Shown in pieces: positions 1 to 7,159 of a stretch of 23,419 nt of DNA. This DNA comes from Phycisphaerae bacterium (GTDB lineage: Bacteria > Planctomycetota > Phycisphaerae > UBA1845 > UTPLA1). A model generated the notes under the pieces. The model was not told the origin of the DNA and ran no database searches. It saw only the letters and a program-made list of their open reading frames with translations. The stretch's first letter is position 1, and every line of letters begins with the position of its first letter. The position numbers were made by a program, and so were the translations under genes. Location: the NCBI GenBank assembly GCA_016935885.1, contig JAFGQA010000435.1:1-23419 (forward strand), written 5' to 3'.

Positions 1-1
1 A

Positions 2-43
2 GAATCCCTTCTCGGTCCTGAAGCCGGTGCCGAGAAAGGATTC
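2..43. promoter_or_regulatory. Inverted repeat / hairpin upstream of the first gene
   Basis: Arms of 14 nt at 2-15 and 30-43 (GAATCCCTTCTCGG and CCGAGAAAGGATTC) pair at 13 of 14 positions around a 14-nt loop. There is no T-run after it, so it is not a classical intrinsic terminator of an upstream gene. It could be an mRNA leader structure, a terminator variant or a protein-binding site. The structure is seen directly; its function is unknown. Confidence 0.5.
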
Positions 44-208
44 TCGGCAGAGCGTACAGTCGTTCTGTTTGTGAAACGCGGTACTAGGTTCTGGGCGACT
101 GCTCCTGAGCATTTGTCCATGATTGCTCAGGCGGGCACTCTCTTTCAACTGTGTGCATGGCATGCACTTCCCAGGACCGATGCCGCACGTGGCGAGACGA
201 CACGCGGA

Positions 209-2017
209 ATGAGCCTGACGGACGCGACACATCTTGGCCTGACAGACTTCGTCGATGTGGAGACGTTGCAGTCGCTCCAGGACGGCTTCGCCGAATTGAC
301 CGGCATCGCGACGAGCATCCGAGACGCACAGGGCAATCCGATCACTAAGCCGGCGAGGGAATCGGCCTTCTGCAAGTTGATTCACTCGAGCCGCGCCGGG
401 GAGGAAGCGTGCCGCCTGGGTTACGGGGAAGCGAAGCCCTCGGGAGACGGAGACGATCGCCCGGTCGCTTCGGACTCGTCGTGTCGGTATCATTGCCATG
501 CCGGACTGACCCAGTTCGTGACGCCGATCATGATTCGGGACCGGCAGCTCGGCGCGATCGCCGTCGGCAGGCGGCCAGCCGGGAAACTGGATCGAAGGAT
601 GCTGACGGCATTGGGGAACGAATACGACCTGCCGGTGGATGAACTGGACGCGGCGGCCGGAACGCTGAAGCCGTGGTCGGAATCCGAGATGTCTGCGGCG
701 ACGCGCTTCGTTCAGCAGCTTGCCCATACCATCGCCCAGCTTTGCCAGCAAGCGTACGAGCTGCGGTGCCGTGTGGACGAGTTGGCTGCGTTGCACAAGG
801 TGTCGTCAACGCTGGCCGGACGGATGGGTCTGGAGGAGATCCTCGATACGGCAACGAAGAAGCTGGTCGAGACAATGGGCCTGAAGGCAGCCGGCCTGCG
901 GCTGCTGGACGAGGACACCGGGGAGTTGCGGATCGCGTCGGTGGCGCGGATGTCCGCGAGCTACTTCGACACGAACCCGATCTTGGTGTCGCAAAGTCCA
1001 ATCGATCGGGAGGCACTGGAAACGGGCAAAACGGTGTACGTCGAGGACGTTCGGACCGATCCCAGGACGTACTACAAGGACAGGGCACGGAAAGAAGGGC
1101 TCGTGAGTGCGCTGGTCACGCCGCTGGCGTCCGGTGGCCAGCGAATCGGCGTCTTGCGGGCCTACATGGGGTGCCGGCATCGGTTCACGCCGCTCGACAT
1201 TTCGCTATTGGAGGCGATTGCGTCACAGGTGGCGGCCGCGATCGTCAACGTCCGGCTGCGTCGCGACGCCATCGAGGCGGAGCGCCTGGAGCGGCAGGTC
1301 AAGCTGGCCGGCCAAGTGCAGCGCCGAATGATTCCGGCTCGTTCCCCTGAACATCCGCGGTACCGTTTCGGCTGCGTGTATGAACCCAGTTCGGATCTGG
1401 CGGGGGATTTTTACGACTTCGTCGAATTGCCGGACGGCGACATCGGCGTGGTGATCGCGGATGTGGTAGGCTCGGGCGTGCCGGCGTCGTTGATGATGGC
1501 CAGTGCCCGGTCGGCGTTGCGATCGCACGCCAGGCAGGCGCCAGACATCGGCGAGCTGATGCGGGCGGTGAACCTCCGACTGTGGAACGATACGCTGCCG
1601 AGCGAGTTCGCTACGGCCTTCTACGCCGTGCTGAGCCGCGATGGCCGGCGGCTGAGGTTCTGCAACGCGGGTCACGAGCCCATGCTCCTGCTGCGTCGCG
1701 GTGAGGTGCGGCAGTTGGATGTCGGCGGCCTCGTCCTGGGCATCGACCCGGCGGCGACGTACGAATCGGGCGAGCTTGAACTGGAGCCGGGAGATCTGCT
1801 GGCCCTGACGACGGACGGGCTGACCGAGGCGCTGAACTACGACGACGAGGCCTACGGTCGCTCGCGGCTCCACGCCTCGCTCAAGCTGTACGGCTCAATG
1901 GCCCCGGACATGCCGGCCAACCTGATCGCCAAGCAACTGCTGTGGGACGTACGCCGATTCGTCGGCCTGGCGGCGCAGTCGGACGACATGACGCTGGTGA
2001 TCGTAAGGGTTGGGTAG
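209..2017 (+). CDS. PocR-GAF-SpoIIE (RsbU-type) serine/threonine phosphatase
   Basis: This is a predicted cytoplasmic PP2C-type phosphatase of about 602 aa, of the kind that dephosphorylates anti-anti-sigma factors or related partners. An N-terminal PocR sensory domain (about residues 10-125) carries four cysteines (55, 68, 92, 96), including a CRYHCHAGL motif, which suggests ligand or metal/redox sensing. A GAF domain follows (about 195-350), then a short helical linker and the SpoIIE catalytic domain (about 365-600). The metal-binding acidic residues are all visible in LAGDFYDF, IADVVGSG, TTDGLTEA and SDDMT. The usual DVxGHG motif reads DVVGSG, so the family histidine is replaced. The frame is open from a GTG at 71, but the first 46 residues are low-complexity and outside any domain, so I chose the ATG at 209. 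It has no strong ribosome-binding site, and the start is uncertain. No sigma-factor or STAS partner lies in the window. Confidence 0.85.
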   Translation: MSLTDATHLGLTDFVDVETLQSLQDGFAELTGIATSIRDAQGNPITKPARESAFCKLIHSSRAGEEACRLGYGEAKPSGDGDDRPVASDSSCRYHCHAGLTQFVTPIMIRDRQLGAIAVGRRPAGKLDRRMLTALGNEYDLPVDELDAAAGTLKPWSESEMSAATRFVQQLAHTIAQLCQQAYELRCRVDELAALHKVSSTLAGRMGLEEILDTATKKLVETMGLKAAGLRLLDEDTGELRIASVARMSASYFDTNPILVSQSPIDREALETGKTVYVEDVRTDPRTYYKDRARKEGLVSALVTPLASGGQRIGVLRAYMGCRHRFTPLDISLLEAIASQVAAAIVNVRLRRDAIEAERLERQVKLAGQVQRRMIPARSPEHPRYRFGCVYEPSSDLAGDFYDFVELPDGDIGVVIADVVGSGVPASLMMASARSALRSHARQAPDIGELMRAVNLRLWNDTLPSEFATAFYAVLSRDGRRLRFCNAGHEPMLLLRRGEVRQLDVGGLVLGIDPAATYESGELELEPGDLLALTTDGLTEALNYDDEAYGRSRLHASLKLYGSMAPDMPANLIAKQLLWDVRRFVGLAAQSDDMTLVIVRVG

Positions 2018-2232
2018 GTGTCGCCTCGCGCCTCTCAGAAAGGCCATCCCAAGACCAAGGAAGGAAGCCAGGAGAGCCACACGAGAAGGTCAGTGCCATT
2101 GTGCACAGCGGACCCCTCGGCTGCTTCGGATGCTCTCGAGTGGGGCCTTCAATGGATGTCAAGGCGTTCGTCCACTGCTCGGGAGCAGTACACGGGCTCA
2201 TCCCAGACGGCAAACGCGATCGACCAGGCCTC
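2018..2232. other. Convergent intergenic gap
   Basis: This 215-bp gap lies between the ends of the phosphatase (+) and a membrane protein (-). It contains open frames on both strands, but none has a recognisable start site or a protein-like product. I see no clear terminator. Confidence 0.4.
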
Positions 2233-2925
2233 CTACGGGATGCGGTCGGAACCAGATATGTCTCGTAGCCCCACGGGCGGTGCCAGGATCTCGGCCATGA
2301 TGATTGCCCTTCGCAGGGCAGACGGCGATAACGCCTGGGCATCGCGGATCACCGGGCAGATCGGAGGCCGTCTGGCCGGGAGCCCAGAACCGGCCGCCGC
2401 GGCATCCGGGCGTCGCGCAGGCTGTTCGCGAACACCCGGCCCTGCATCAATCTTGGCCTTGCTGACGGTCACGGCCACCGGGGCCGAGTCCGGTGGAGGC
2501 GCTGTGGCTCGACGGGGAAGTCCGCCGCGAGCGATCGCTTCCAGGATGGCCCGGGCCTCGGCAACGGTCTGTATTACAGGCGGGGCAACCGGCGGCTGAG
2601 AGGTGCCCGGGCGAGCGGTGGCGTCCCTCGCGGCGGGCTTGCCGCCTGGCCCGATTCCGCCAGCGATCCGCACGGGTGGCGGGGGGGGATGGGCAGGCGC
2701 CTTGGCCGGCGCCGGCCGTGCCGCGGGCCACTGATGTTCGAGATTGCTGTCTTCGATCACCTCGGCAGGCTCCATCTCATGGAAGTCCTTGTTCTGGAGG
2801 GCCTTCTTCTGCTGACGCTCGTGCCACTTCTTGATCATCTGGCCCAGCCCGCTGAGCAAACCGAATGCGAGAACGGCGATCAGGCTGACGATGTCGCCGA
2901 AATCATAATCCGCCAGGATCGACAT
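2233..2925 (-). CDS. Single-pass membrane protein of unknown function, last gene of the NfeD/FloA operon
   Basis: The product is about 230 aa and I do not recognise a family. A short N-terminus leads into one hydrophobic segment (about residues 9-30, DIVSLIAVLAFGLLSGLGQM). A basic Lys/Arg/Gln-rich stretch (KKWHERQQKK) follows, as expected at a cytoplasmic membrane face. The rest is low-complexity and rich in Pro and Ala, including a polyproline run near residue 80, and is probably disordered. The frame is open from a TTG at 2946; I prefer the ATG at 2925, which has a GGAG about 11 nt upstream. It lies about 180 bp downstream of floA on the same strand, with hairpins between. That position suggests a role in the same membrane process, but this rests on context only. 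The B. subtilis floA operon also carries an extra gene after floA; homology to it is not implied. Confidence 0.65.
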   Translation of the reverse strand: MSILADYDFGDIVSLIAVLAFGLLSGLGQMIKKWHERQQKKALQNKDFHEMEPAEVIEDSNLEHQWPAARPAPAKAPAHPPPPPVRIAGGIGPGGKPAARDATARPGTSQPPVAPPVIQTVAEARAILEAIARGGLPRRATAPPPDSAPVAVTVSKAKIDAGPGVREQPARRPDAAAAGSGLPARRPPICPVIRDAQALSPSALRRAIIMAEILAPPVGLRDISGSDRIP

Positions 2926-3040
2926 TGACGACACGCTCTCCGTCAAGCTCAGGTCCTTCCTATTCCGTTAAGCGATACCTTATCGCTCAGGCATCGCCTC
3001 GTATCCAGACGGTATCCCCAAAGCGATCGAGCCTCCCCCC

Positions 3041-3069
3041 AAGAGCCCCCGGCCAAGGCAGGGGCTCTT
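3041..3069 (-). terminator. Hairpin between floA and the downstream membrane protein gene
   Basis: A perfect 9-bp inverted repeat (AAGAGCCCC at 3041-3049, GGGGCTCTT at 3061-3069) encloses an 11-nt loop. It lies 38 bp past the floA stop on the coding (-) strand. No U-tract follows, so it may attenuate transcription or protect the mRNA end rather than fully terminate. Confidence 0.45.
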
Positions 3070-3096
3070 CAGCACGTCTTGTCCTTAGCCCGCAGC

Positions 3097-3113
3097 GCCG
3101 TAGCGCCTACGGC
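3097..3113 (-). repeat. Short hairpin containing the floA stop codon
   Basis: GCCGTAG at 3097-3103 and CTACGGC at 3107-3113 pair perfectly around a 3-nt loop. The floA stop codon (TAG on the minus strand, 3107-3109) is part of the stem, so translation ends inside the hairpin. Confidence 0.5.
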
Positions 3114-4291
3114 TTGGGTTCATCTCCCGTCCCATGGCCGGTCTCGCGGTCGCCCTTACTGATGGCGTCACGCATCGTGGTGTCGGACTGGATGTTTCGC
3201 ATCCGGTAGTAATCCATGATCCCCAGGTTTCCGGATCGGAAGGCATCCGCCATTGCCCTGGGCACCTCCGACTCGGCCAGGACCAATTTCGCCCGGTTTT
3301 CCTCGACCGCCGCCGTCATCTCGGCCTCGCGGGCGACGGCCATGGCCCGGCGGCCCTCGGCCTCGGCCTGCCGCTGCTGCTTGTCGGCCAGGGCGCGTTC
3401 GGTGTCCAGGAACGCGCCGACGTTCGCCTTGTCCGCGACGCCGGCGACGCTGACGTCGGCGATATCGACCGAGACGATCTCAAACGCCGTCGCCGCATCC
3501 AGACCCAGATCCAGGACCCGGCGCGAGATGGCGTCCGGGTTCTCCAGGACGTCCTTATACGTGGGCGAGGAACCGACCGCGCTGACGATGCCCTGCCCCA
3601 CGCGGGCGATGATCGTTTCTTCCGTGGCACCGCCGACCAGTCGCTCCAGACACGTGCGGATGGTCACGCGGGCCTTGATCAGCAGGCGGATGCCGTCCTT
3701 GGCAACGGCGTCCAATCGAGAGTCTGTACCTGTTTGGGCCAGTGGGCAATCGATCACCTTAGGGTTCACCGAGGTGTGAATCGCATCGAGAATGTCGCGG
3801 CCGGCAAGATCGATGGCCCGGGCGGCGTCGAAGTCGAGGTGTATCTTCGCCCGGTTGGCCTCTACCATGGCCGTGACGACGCTGGTCACATTCCCGCCGG
3901 CGAAAAGATGGCCTTGTAGGTCCCCGATGGTGAACGGGATGTTCGCCTTGTGGGCAGTGATCATGCTGGATACGCAAATGCGCACGTCGTTTGGCTGCCG
4001 CCGAACAAGGTAGATGCTCTCTAGGTCCTGCGTCGACAGGTCCAGGATGCCGGCCTGGACCGCGGAGATCCGCGCGTCCACGATGAGCGAGGCGTTGACC
4101 TTGCGCAGCATCATGCCCACCAGCGAGCCGAAGCCGACCGGCGCACCGCTAAAGCGGGCCTTGATCCACAGGCGGCCGAAGGCCAACACGACCATGGCCA
4201 CGACGAGCAGGAGAACAATGACCACGGCCCAGACGCCCCAGGTGATGTAGTCGCCGATGCTCGTTTGTGAAAGAATCGAAGAAACTGTCAT
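3107..4291 (-). CDS. floA: Flotillin-like protein FloA
   Basis: FloA is a membrane scaffold protein of bacterial functional membrane microdomains. The 394-aa product has one N-terminal hydrophobic segment (about residues 17-38). The FloA core follows, with characteristic stretches AIDLAGRDILDAI, SVNPKVIDCP, LVGGATEETIIARVGQGIVS and AFEIVSVDIADV. An Ala/Glu/Arg-rich coiled-coil (about 290-345) and a tail ending AMADAFRSGNLGIMDYY complete it. It is longer than the roughly 330 residues usual for FloA. About 36 extra residues lie near 75-130, where two stretches (from about 75 and about 111) resemble each other and the single module I expect there. The ATG is preceded by GAGGG about 7 nt away. 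It lies 39 bp downstream of a short NfeD gene, the conserved partner family, and the genes are probably co-transcribed. Confidence 0.95.
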   Translation of the reverse strand: MTVSSILSQTSIGDYITWGVWAVVIVLLLVVAMVVLAFGRLWIKARFSGAPVGFGSLVGMMLRKVNASLIVDARISAVQAGILDLSTQDLESIYLVRRQPNDVRICVSSMITAHKANIPFTIGDLQGHLFAGGNVTSVVTAMVEANRAKIHLDFDAARAIDLAGRDILDAIHTSVNPKVIDCPLAQTGTDSRLDAVAKDGIRLLIKARVTIRTCLERLVGGATEETIIARVGQGIVSAVGSSPTYKDVLENPDAISRRVLDLGLDAATAFEIVSVDIADVSVAGVADKANVGAFLDTERALADKQQRQAEAEGRRAMAVAREAEMTAAVEENRAKLVLAESEVPRAMADAFRSGNLGIMDYYRMRNIQSDTTMRDAISKGDRETGHGTGDEPKP

Positions 4292-4330
4292 GTCGCATCC
4301 CTCAAATTAGCACCCTGATCTATGTGGTTC

Positions 4331-4843
4331 TCATTCCACAACTGATTCGACCACGACCCTGTTGCCCTCGACGTGCACGACGCGGACGTGCGTGCCGTGG
4401 GCGATGGATTCGCCGTTGCTGACGACGCTCACACGTCGTCCGGAGAAGTCCGCCGTTCCACTGGGACGGAGTGCCGCCACCACGACACCCTCCTTGCCAA
4501 GCAGGGCCTCGAATGCGTCGTCACGCTTGGACTGTTGGTGGTCGCCTTTTGAATCGTCCTTGTCTGCTTTCGCGGGCGGGCTGAGTATCAACTGCTTACC
4601 CAGCGAGGTCTTGGGCAAGACCTTGAACGCCAGGACGATCACCAGCGGCACGCACACGCCCTCCACGCAGGCCAGGATGACGGCTGCCCAACCGCTCAAT
4701 TGGTAAGCGCAGGCAAGGCTGCCAACCAGGCACGCCAGCGCCACCAATCCCAGCAGGCCCCCCGATGGCAAGACCACCTCGACCATGGTGATCACCAAAC
4801 CCGCCACGAACAACACCAATGCCCAGATAAGCCAAGTGTCCAT
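4331..4843 (-). CDS. Short NfeD-family membrane protein
   Basis: This 170-aa NfeD protein lacks a protease domain. Three hydrophobic segments fill about residues 3-75 (ALVLFVAGLVITMVEVVLP, then a Gly/Leu-rich helix, then VCVPLVIVLAFKVLP). A charged Lys/Asp/Ser linker leads to a C-terminal OB-fold NfeD domain (about 110-168) with GKEGVVVAALRPSGTADF and VHVEGNRVVVESV. NfeD proteins are encoded next to flotillins and are thought to act with them at the membrane. It sits between the ClpP-class protease/NfeD gene and floA. No strong ribosome-binding site precedes the ATG. The upstream gap contains two kinds of heptanucleotide array. Confidence 0.9.
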   Translation of the reverse strand: MDTWLIWALVLFVAGLVITMVEVVLPSGGLLGLVALACLVGSLACAYQLSGWAAVILACVEGVCVPLVIVLAFKVLPKTSLGKQLILSPPAKADKDDSKGDHQQSKRDDAFEALLGKEGVVVAALRPSGTADFSGRRVSVVSNGESIAHGTHVRVVHVEGNRVVVESVVE

Positions 4844-4861
4844 GAATCCACGACGATTGCA

Positions 4862-4889
4862 GATTGACGCTTGACGATTGACGATTATG
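4862..4889. repeat. Heptanucleotide tandem array, gattgac type
   Basis: Four adjacent 7-bp units read gattgac, gcttgac, gattgac, gattatg on the plus strand. The same unit occurs at 19216-19250. On the coding (minus) strand it lies just upstream of the short NfeD gene. It resembles the short tandemly repeated repetitive (STRR) heptamers described in cyanobacteria. Confidence 0.75.
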
Positions 4890-4924
4890 TAACACCGGCC
4901 CTCAAGGACGTGTCAGCTACCAGC

Positions 4925-4971
4925 CATTCGCCATTCGCCATTCGCCATTCGCTATTCGCTATTCGCTATTT
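4925..4971. repeat. Heptanucleotide tandem array, cattcgc/tattcgc type, overlapping a gene end
   Basis: Four cattcgc units (4925-4952) are followed by two tattcgc units (4953-4966) and a partial unit. On the minus strand this reads gcgaata repeats, then gcgaatg repeats. The last codons and the TAG stop (4952-4954) of the ClpP-class/NfeD gene lie within it. The gene-proximal units create TAG at 7-nt spacing, closing all three frames. The distal units do not contain TAG. Confidence 0.85.
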
Positions 4972-6568
4972 CCCGCACAACCACCCGACTGCCGGAGACC
5001 TCCACTATCTCCACGGTGACGCCGTTGTCGATCATCTGCCCTTGCGCGATGACATCGACGCGGCGCCCGTTGATGCGTGCCTTACCGGCGGGCCGCAGTT
5101 TGGTCAAGGTCGTGCCCACGTCCCCCAACTGGACGATTGCCTCGAATGCGGTCGCGCCTCCGGCCGTTGCGGCACCGATCGCGCCGGCCCTTGACCGACC
5201 TACGGCCAACGCCGGCGGCAAGAACAGCCCTCGAGCACCGGGAATCTGTGGCAGGTACTTGCTCAACAACCACATCCCCACCAATGAGAGGGCCAAGCCA
5301 CCGAACACGACCTGCAAGCCCGTCTTCAGACCCAACCACGTACTCGGCATCCGCGGAACGATGACCGGTCCGGGTTCCGCCGGGACGAACGTGGCGATCA
5401 ATCCCACGAAGACCAGCAAGATGCCAAGGATGCCCGCGATGCCGAAGCCGGGAATCACAAAGACCTCCACGGCGATCAGGATCACGCCCAGGGCGACCAA
5501 CAGGATCTCCCAAACGTCAGCCAGACCCGTCAAATAGGGTGCCCCCAGGAAGATCACGAGCGCGATCAGGGCGACCGCCCCCCCAACGAGGTGACCCGGA
5601 GCGTGGAACTCCGCGTACGCCCCCAGGGCGATCAACATCATGAGCACCGTCCGGACGATCGGCGAACTGAGGAAGTCCGCCAAGCCCTCGGACCAGTTGG
5701 GCGCGAACCGCAGCAGTTCACCGGAAAGACCGTAGTGGGATCGCAACTCCTTCTCCGTGCTGACGATGGCCTTCGCGAAGCCGAACGCGACGGCCTCGCT
5801 TTGCGTCAACGTGAGCAGGTCGCGGTCCTCGACCACGGGCTGGCGGACGTCCACCGTATTTCCAGACACGGGGTCGAGCATCTTCTCGACGGGCCGCCAG
5901 GCGCTGTCTTCCTCTTCGATGAGCTTCTCCTTGTCTCGCAGCAACACGAACCTGCGTTCGCCGCCGGGGCCGTCCTCCAACCACCATATCTCCTGGCCAA
6001 GCCGGACCATCGACTCGCATAGCAGCGGATCGTAATTGTTCCTGACGGCGCTGTCGCGAAATTCCTTCAAGATGGGGCTCTCCGCCTTCGCCCGCTCGGT
6101 CTTTCCCAGCTCTTTCAGACCTTCGGTCGGGGAGATGATGATCGGCGCGCAGTCGCCGATCTTGCTCGCGCTGGCCATCACGATCTCCTGGCAGGCCAGG
6201 GATATCATGGCGCCGGCCGAGTAGGCCGCCGGGTGGACCCACGCAACCGTCTTCATGTCGGTGATGTTCTTGATGTAGGTGCAGATTTCCAGGGCGCTGC
6301 TCGCCAGGCCGCCAGGCGTGTCCATCTTGAAGACGACCATGGTCGCCCCGTCTTCACGGGCATCCTCCACCCGACGCTTTAGGCTAACCAGCGTGATGTC
6401 ATTGATCTCATCCGTGATGGGGATGATGGCGGCCCGCTCTGCTGACTTCGCCGACCGGCCGGGTGCCGGTTGGTCATCGAGGCCCATCGCCGACAGCGAA
6501 ACGGCCAGAACCAAGCCGACGATACCCAGAAGCAGCGTCGCGCGATATCTATTCAAGAGTCCGAACAT
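4952..6568 (-). CDS. Membrane-bound ClpP-class serine protease with C-terminal NfeD domain
   Basis: The product is about 538 aa. It has an N-terminal signal/TM segment (about residues 10-28), then a ClpP/SppA-like protease domain. The domain carries a DTPGG motif (83-87) and the catalytic-serine motif AAYSAGAM (Ser117), followed by SKIGDCAPI. Lysines about 40 residues after the serine fit the Ser-Lys dyad known for archaeal PH1510, but I cannot pick the exact one. Four to five TM segments lie at about 300-430, including the VFVIPGFGIAGILG helix typical of NfeD. A C-terminal OB domain follows (about 475-535). I chose the ATG at 6568 because it directly precedes the hydrophobic segment; the frame extends to 6637. 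It is the first gene of the NfeD-FloA operon. The last residues (ANSE) and the stop codon lie within a heptanucleotide array. Confidence 0.92.
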   Translation of the reverse strand: MFGLLNRYRATLLLGIVGLVLAVSLSAMGLDDQPAPGRSAKSAERAAIIPITDEINDITLVSLKRRVEDAREDGATMVVFKMDTPGGLASSALEICTYIKNITDMKTVAWVHPAAYSAGAMISLACQEIVMASASKIGDCAPIIISPTEGLKELGKTERAKAESPILKEFRDSAVRNNYDPLLCESMVRLGQEIWWLEDGPGGERRFVLLRDKEKLIEEEDSAWRPVEKMLDPVSGNTVDVRQPVVEDRDLLTLTQSEAVAFGFAKAIVSTEKELRSHYGLSGELLRFAPNWSEGLADFLSSPIVRTVLMMLIALGAYAEFHAPGHLVGGAVALIALVIFLGAPYLTGLADVWEILLVALGVILIAVEVFVIPGFGIAGILGILLVFVGLIATFVPAEPGPVIVPRMPSTWLGLKTGLQVVFGGLALSLVGMWLLSKYLPQIPGARGLFLPPALAVGRSRAGAIGAATAGGATAFEAIVQLGDVGTTLTKLRPAGKARINGRRVDVIAQGQMIDNGVTVEIVEVSGSRVVVREIANSE

Positions 6569-6688
6569 GGTGATGTGTCCAAGGCCAACCTTTCGCCGCC
6601 CGACACGAGAGAGGGCCGCGTCCGGCTGGGCTGACAAAATCGTATTCTAGCCCATTGATACATAACGCAACAACACAATACCACCTAA

Positions 6689-6727
6689 CCGAGAAACATC
6701 CTTCCGATTGACGGGCAAGCCGTCCGG
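6689..6727. repeat. Direct repeat copy 1 (39 bp)
   Basis: It begins ccgagaaacatccttccgat and ends gggcaagccgtccgg. It matches the copy at 6853-6890 except for a few substitutions and one single-base indel. The pair brackets a two-hairpin segment. Confidence 0.8.
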
Positions 6728-6765
6728 TGAGTCCATGACACTCCCGGCGGCATTCGATTCTGGGC

Positions 6766-6846
6766 GCCACGGGCGGCTTGCCCGCCCGTGCGGTCTCTCC
6801 GGTGGGCGCATGGGGCATGCACACTGGCAGGCAAGCTGCCAGTGGC
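6766..6846. repeat. Two-hairpin palindromic element
   Basis: Hairpin one has arms cacgggcgg (6768-6776) and ccgcccgtg (6782-6790), a perfect 9-bp stem with a 5-nt loop. Hairpin two has arms cactggcag (6822-6830) and ctgccagtg (6836-6844), again 9 bp with a 5-nt loop. Outer GCCAC (6766-6770) and GTGGC (6842-6846) are complementary. The plan matches the elements at 21451 and 23331. Confidence 0.7.
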
Positions 6847-6852
6847 ACCCGC

Positions 6853-6890
6853 CCGAGAAACATCCTCCCGATCACGGGCAAGCCGTCCGG
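6853..6890. repeat. Direct repeat copy 2 (38 bp)
   Basis: This is the second copy of the 6689-6727 sequence in the same orientation, 164 bp away. Differences are concentrated in the middle (ctcccgatcac against cttccgattgac). Confidence 0.8.
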
Positions 6891-6909
6891 CCTCCTGAAC
6901 GCGAGGCTG

Positions 6910-6938
6910 TTGCTCGGTGGATTCTTGCCCATTATAGT
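6910..6938 (+). promoter_or_regulatory. Candidate sigma-70-type promoter for the aminotransferase operon
   Basis: TTGCTC (6910-6915) and TATAGT (6933-6938) are separated by exactly 17 bp. The -10 matches the consensus at 5 of 6 positions and the -35 at 3 of 6. It lies about 220 bp upstream of the aminotransferase start. The call is by consensus only, and promoter consensus in this lineage may differ. Confidence 0.3.
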
Positions 6939-7159
6939 ACCCTCGGACCGGTGTTTCGGGCCGATGCGGACCCGATCCGGGGCCCTGCGGGGGCTGGGGG
7001 TTGCCCCGATACTGGTACGCGGATTGCTGGCAGATCGCCACTGCGAAGAGAAGAACACCGTTCACGGCAGCTTGGCTTGCCGAGGCCTCTGGGGCATGGT
7101 TTGAAGCGGTCACGTGCCGGACACCGGCTTCCGAGCCCGAGAATCCCGAAGGAAAAGCG

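Larger units (their letters stand above)
6569..7159. other. Divergent intergenic region with repeats
   Basis: This 591-bp gap separates the NfeD/FloA operon (-) from the aminotransferase operon (+). It contains a 38-39 bp direct repeat (6689-6727 and 6853-6890) enclosing two perfect hairpins, and a candidate promoter near 6910-6938. Small open frames here look compositional, not like real proteins. Confidence 0.6.

Noticed and set aside
1881..2342. 153-aa minus-strand open frame across the convergent gap
   Set aside because: It overlaps the phosphatase end and the membrane-protein end, and has no ribosome-binding site or protein-like segments.
4862..4971. Heptad arrays as a CRISPR array
   Set aside because: Units are 7 bp and contiguous, without spacers, and no cas genes are present.
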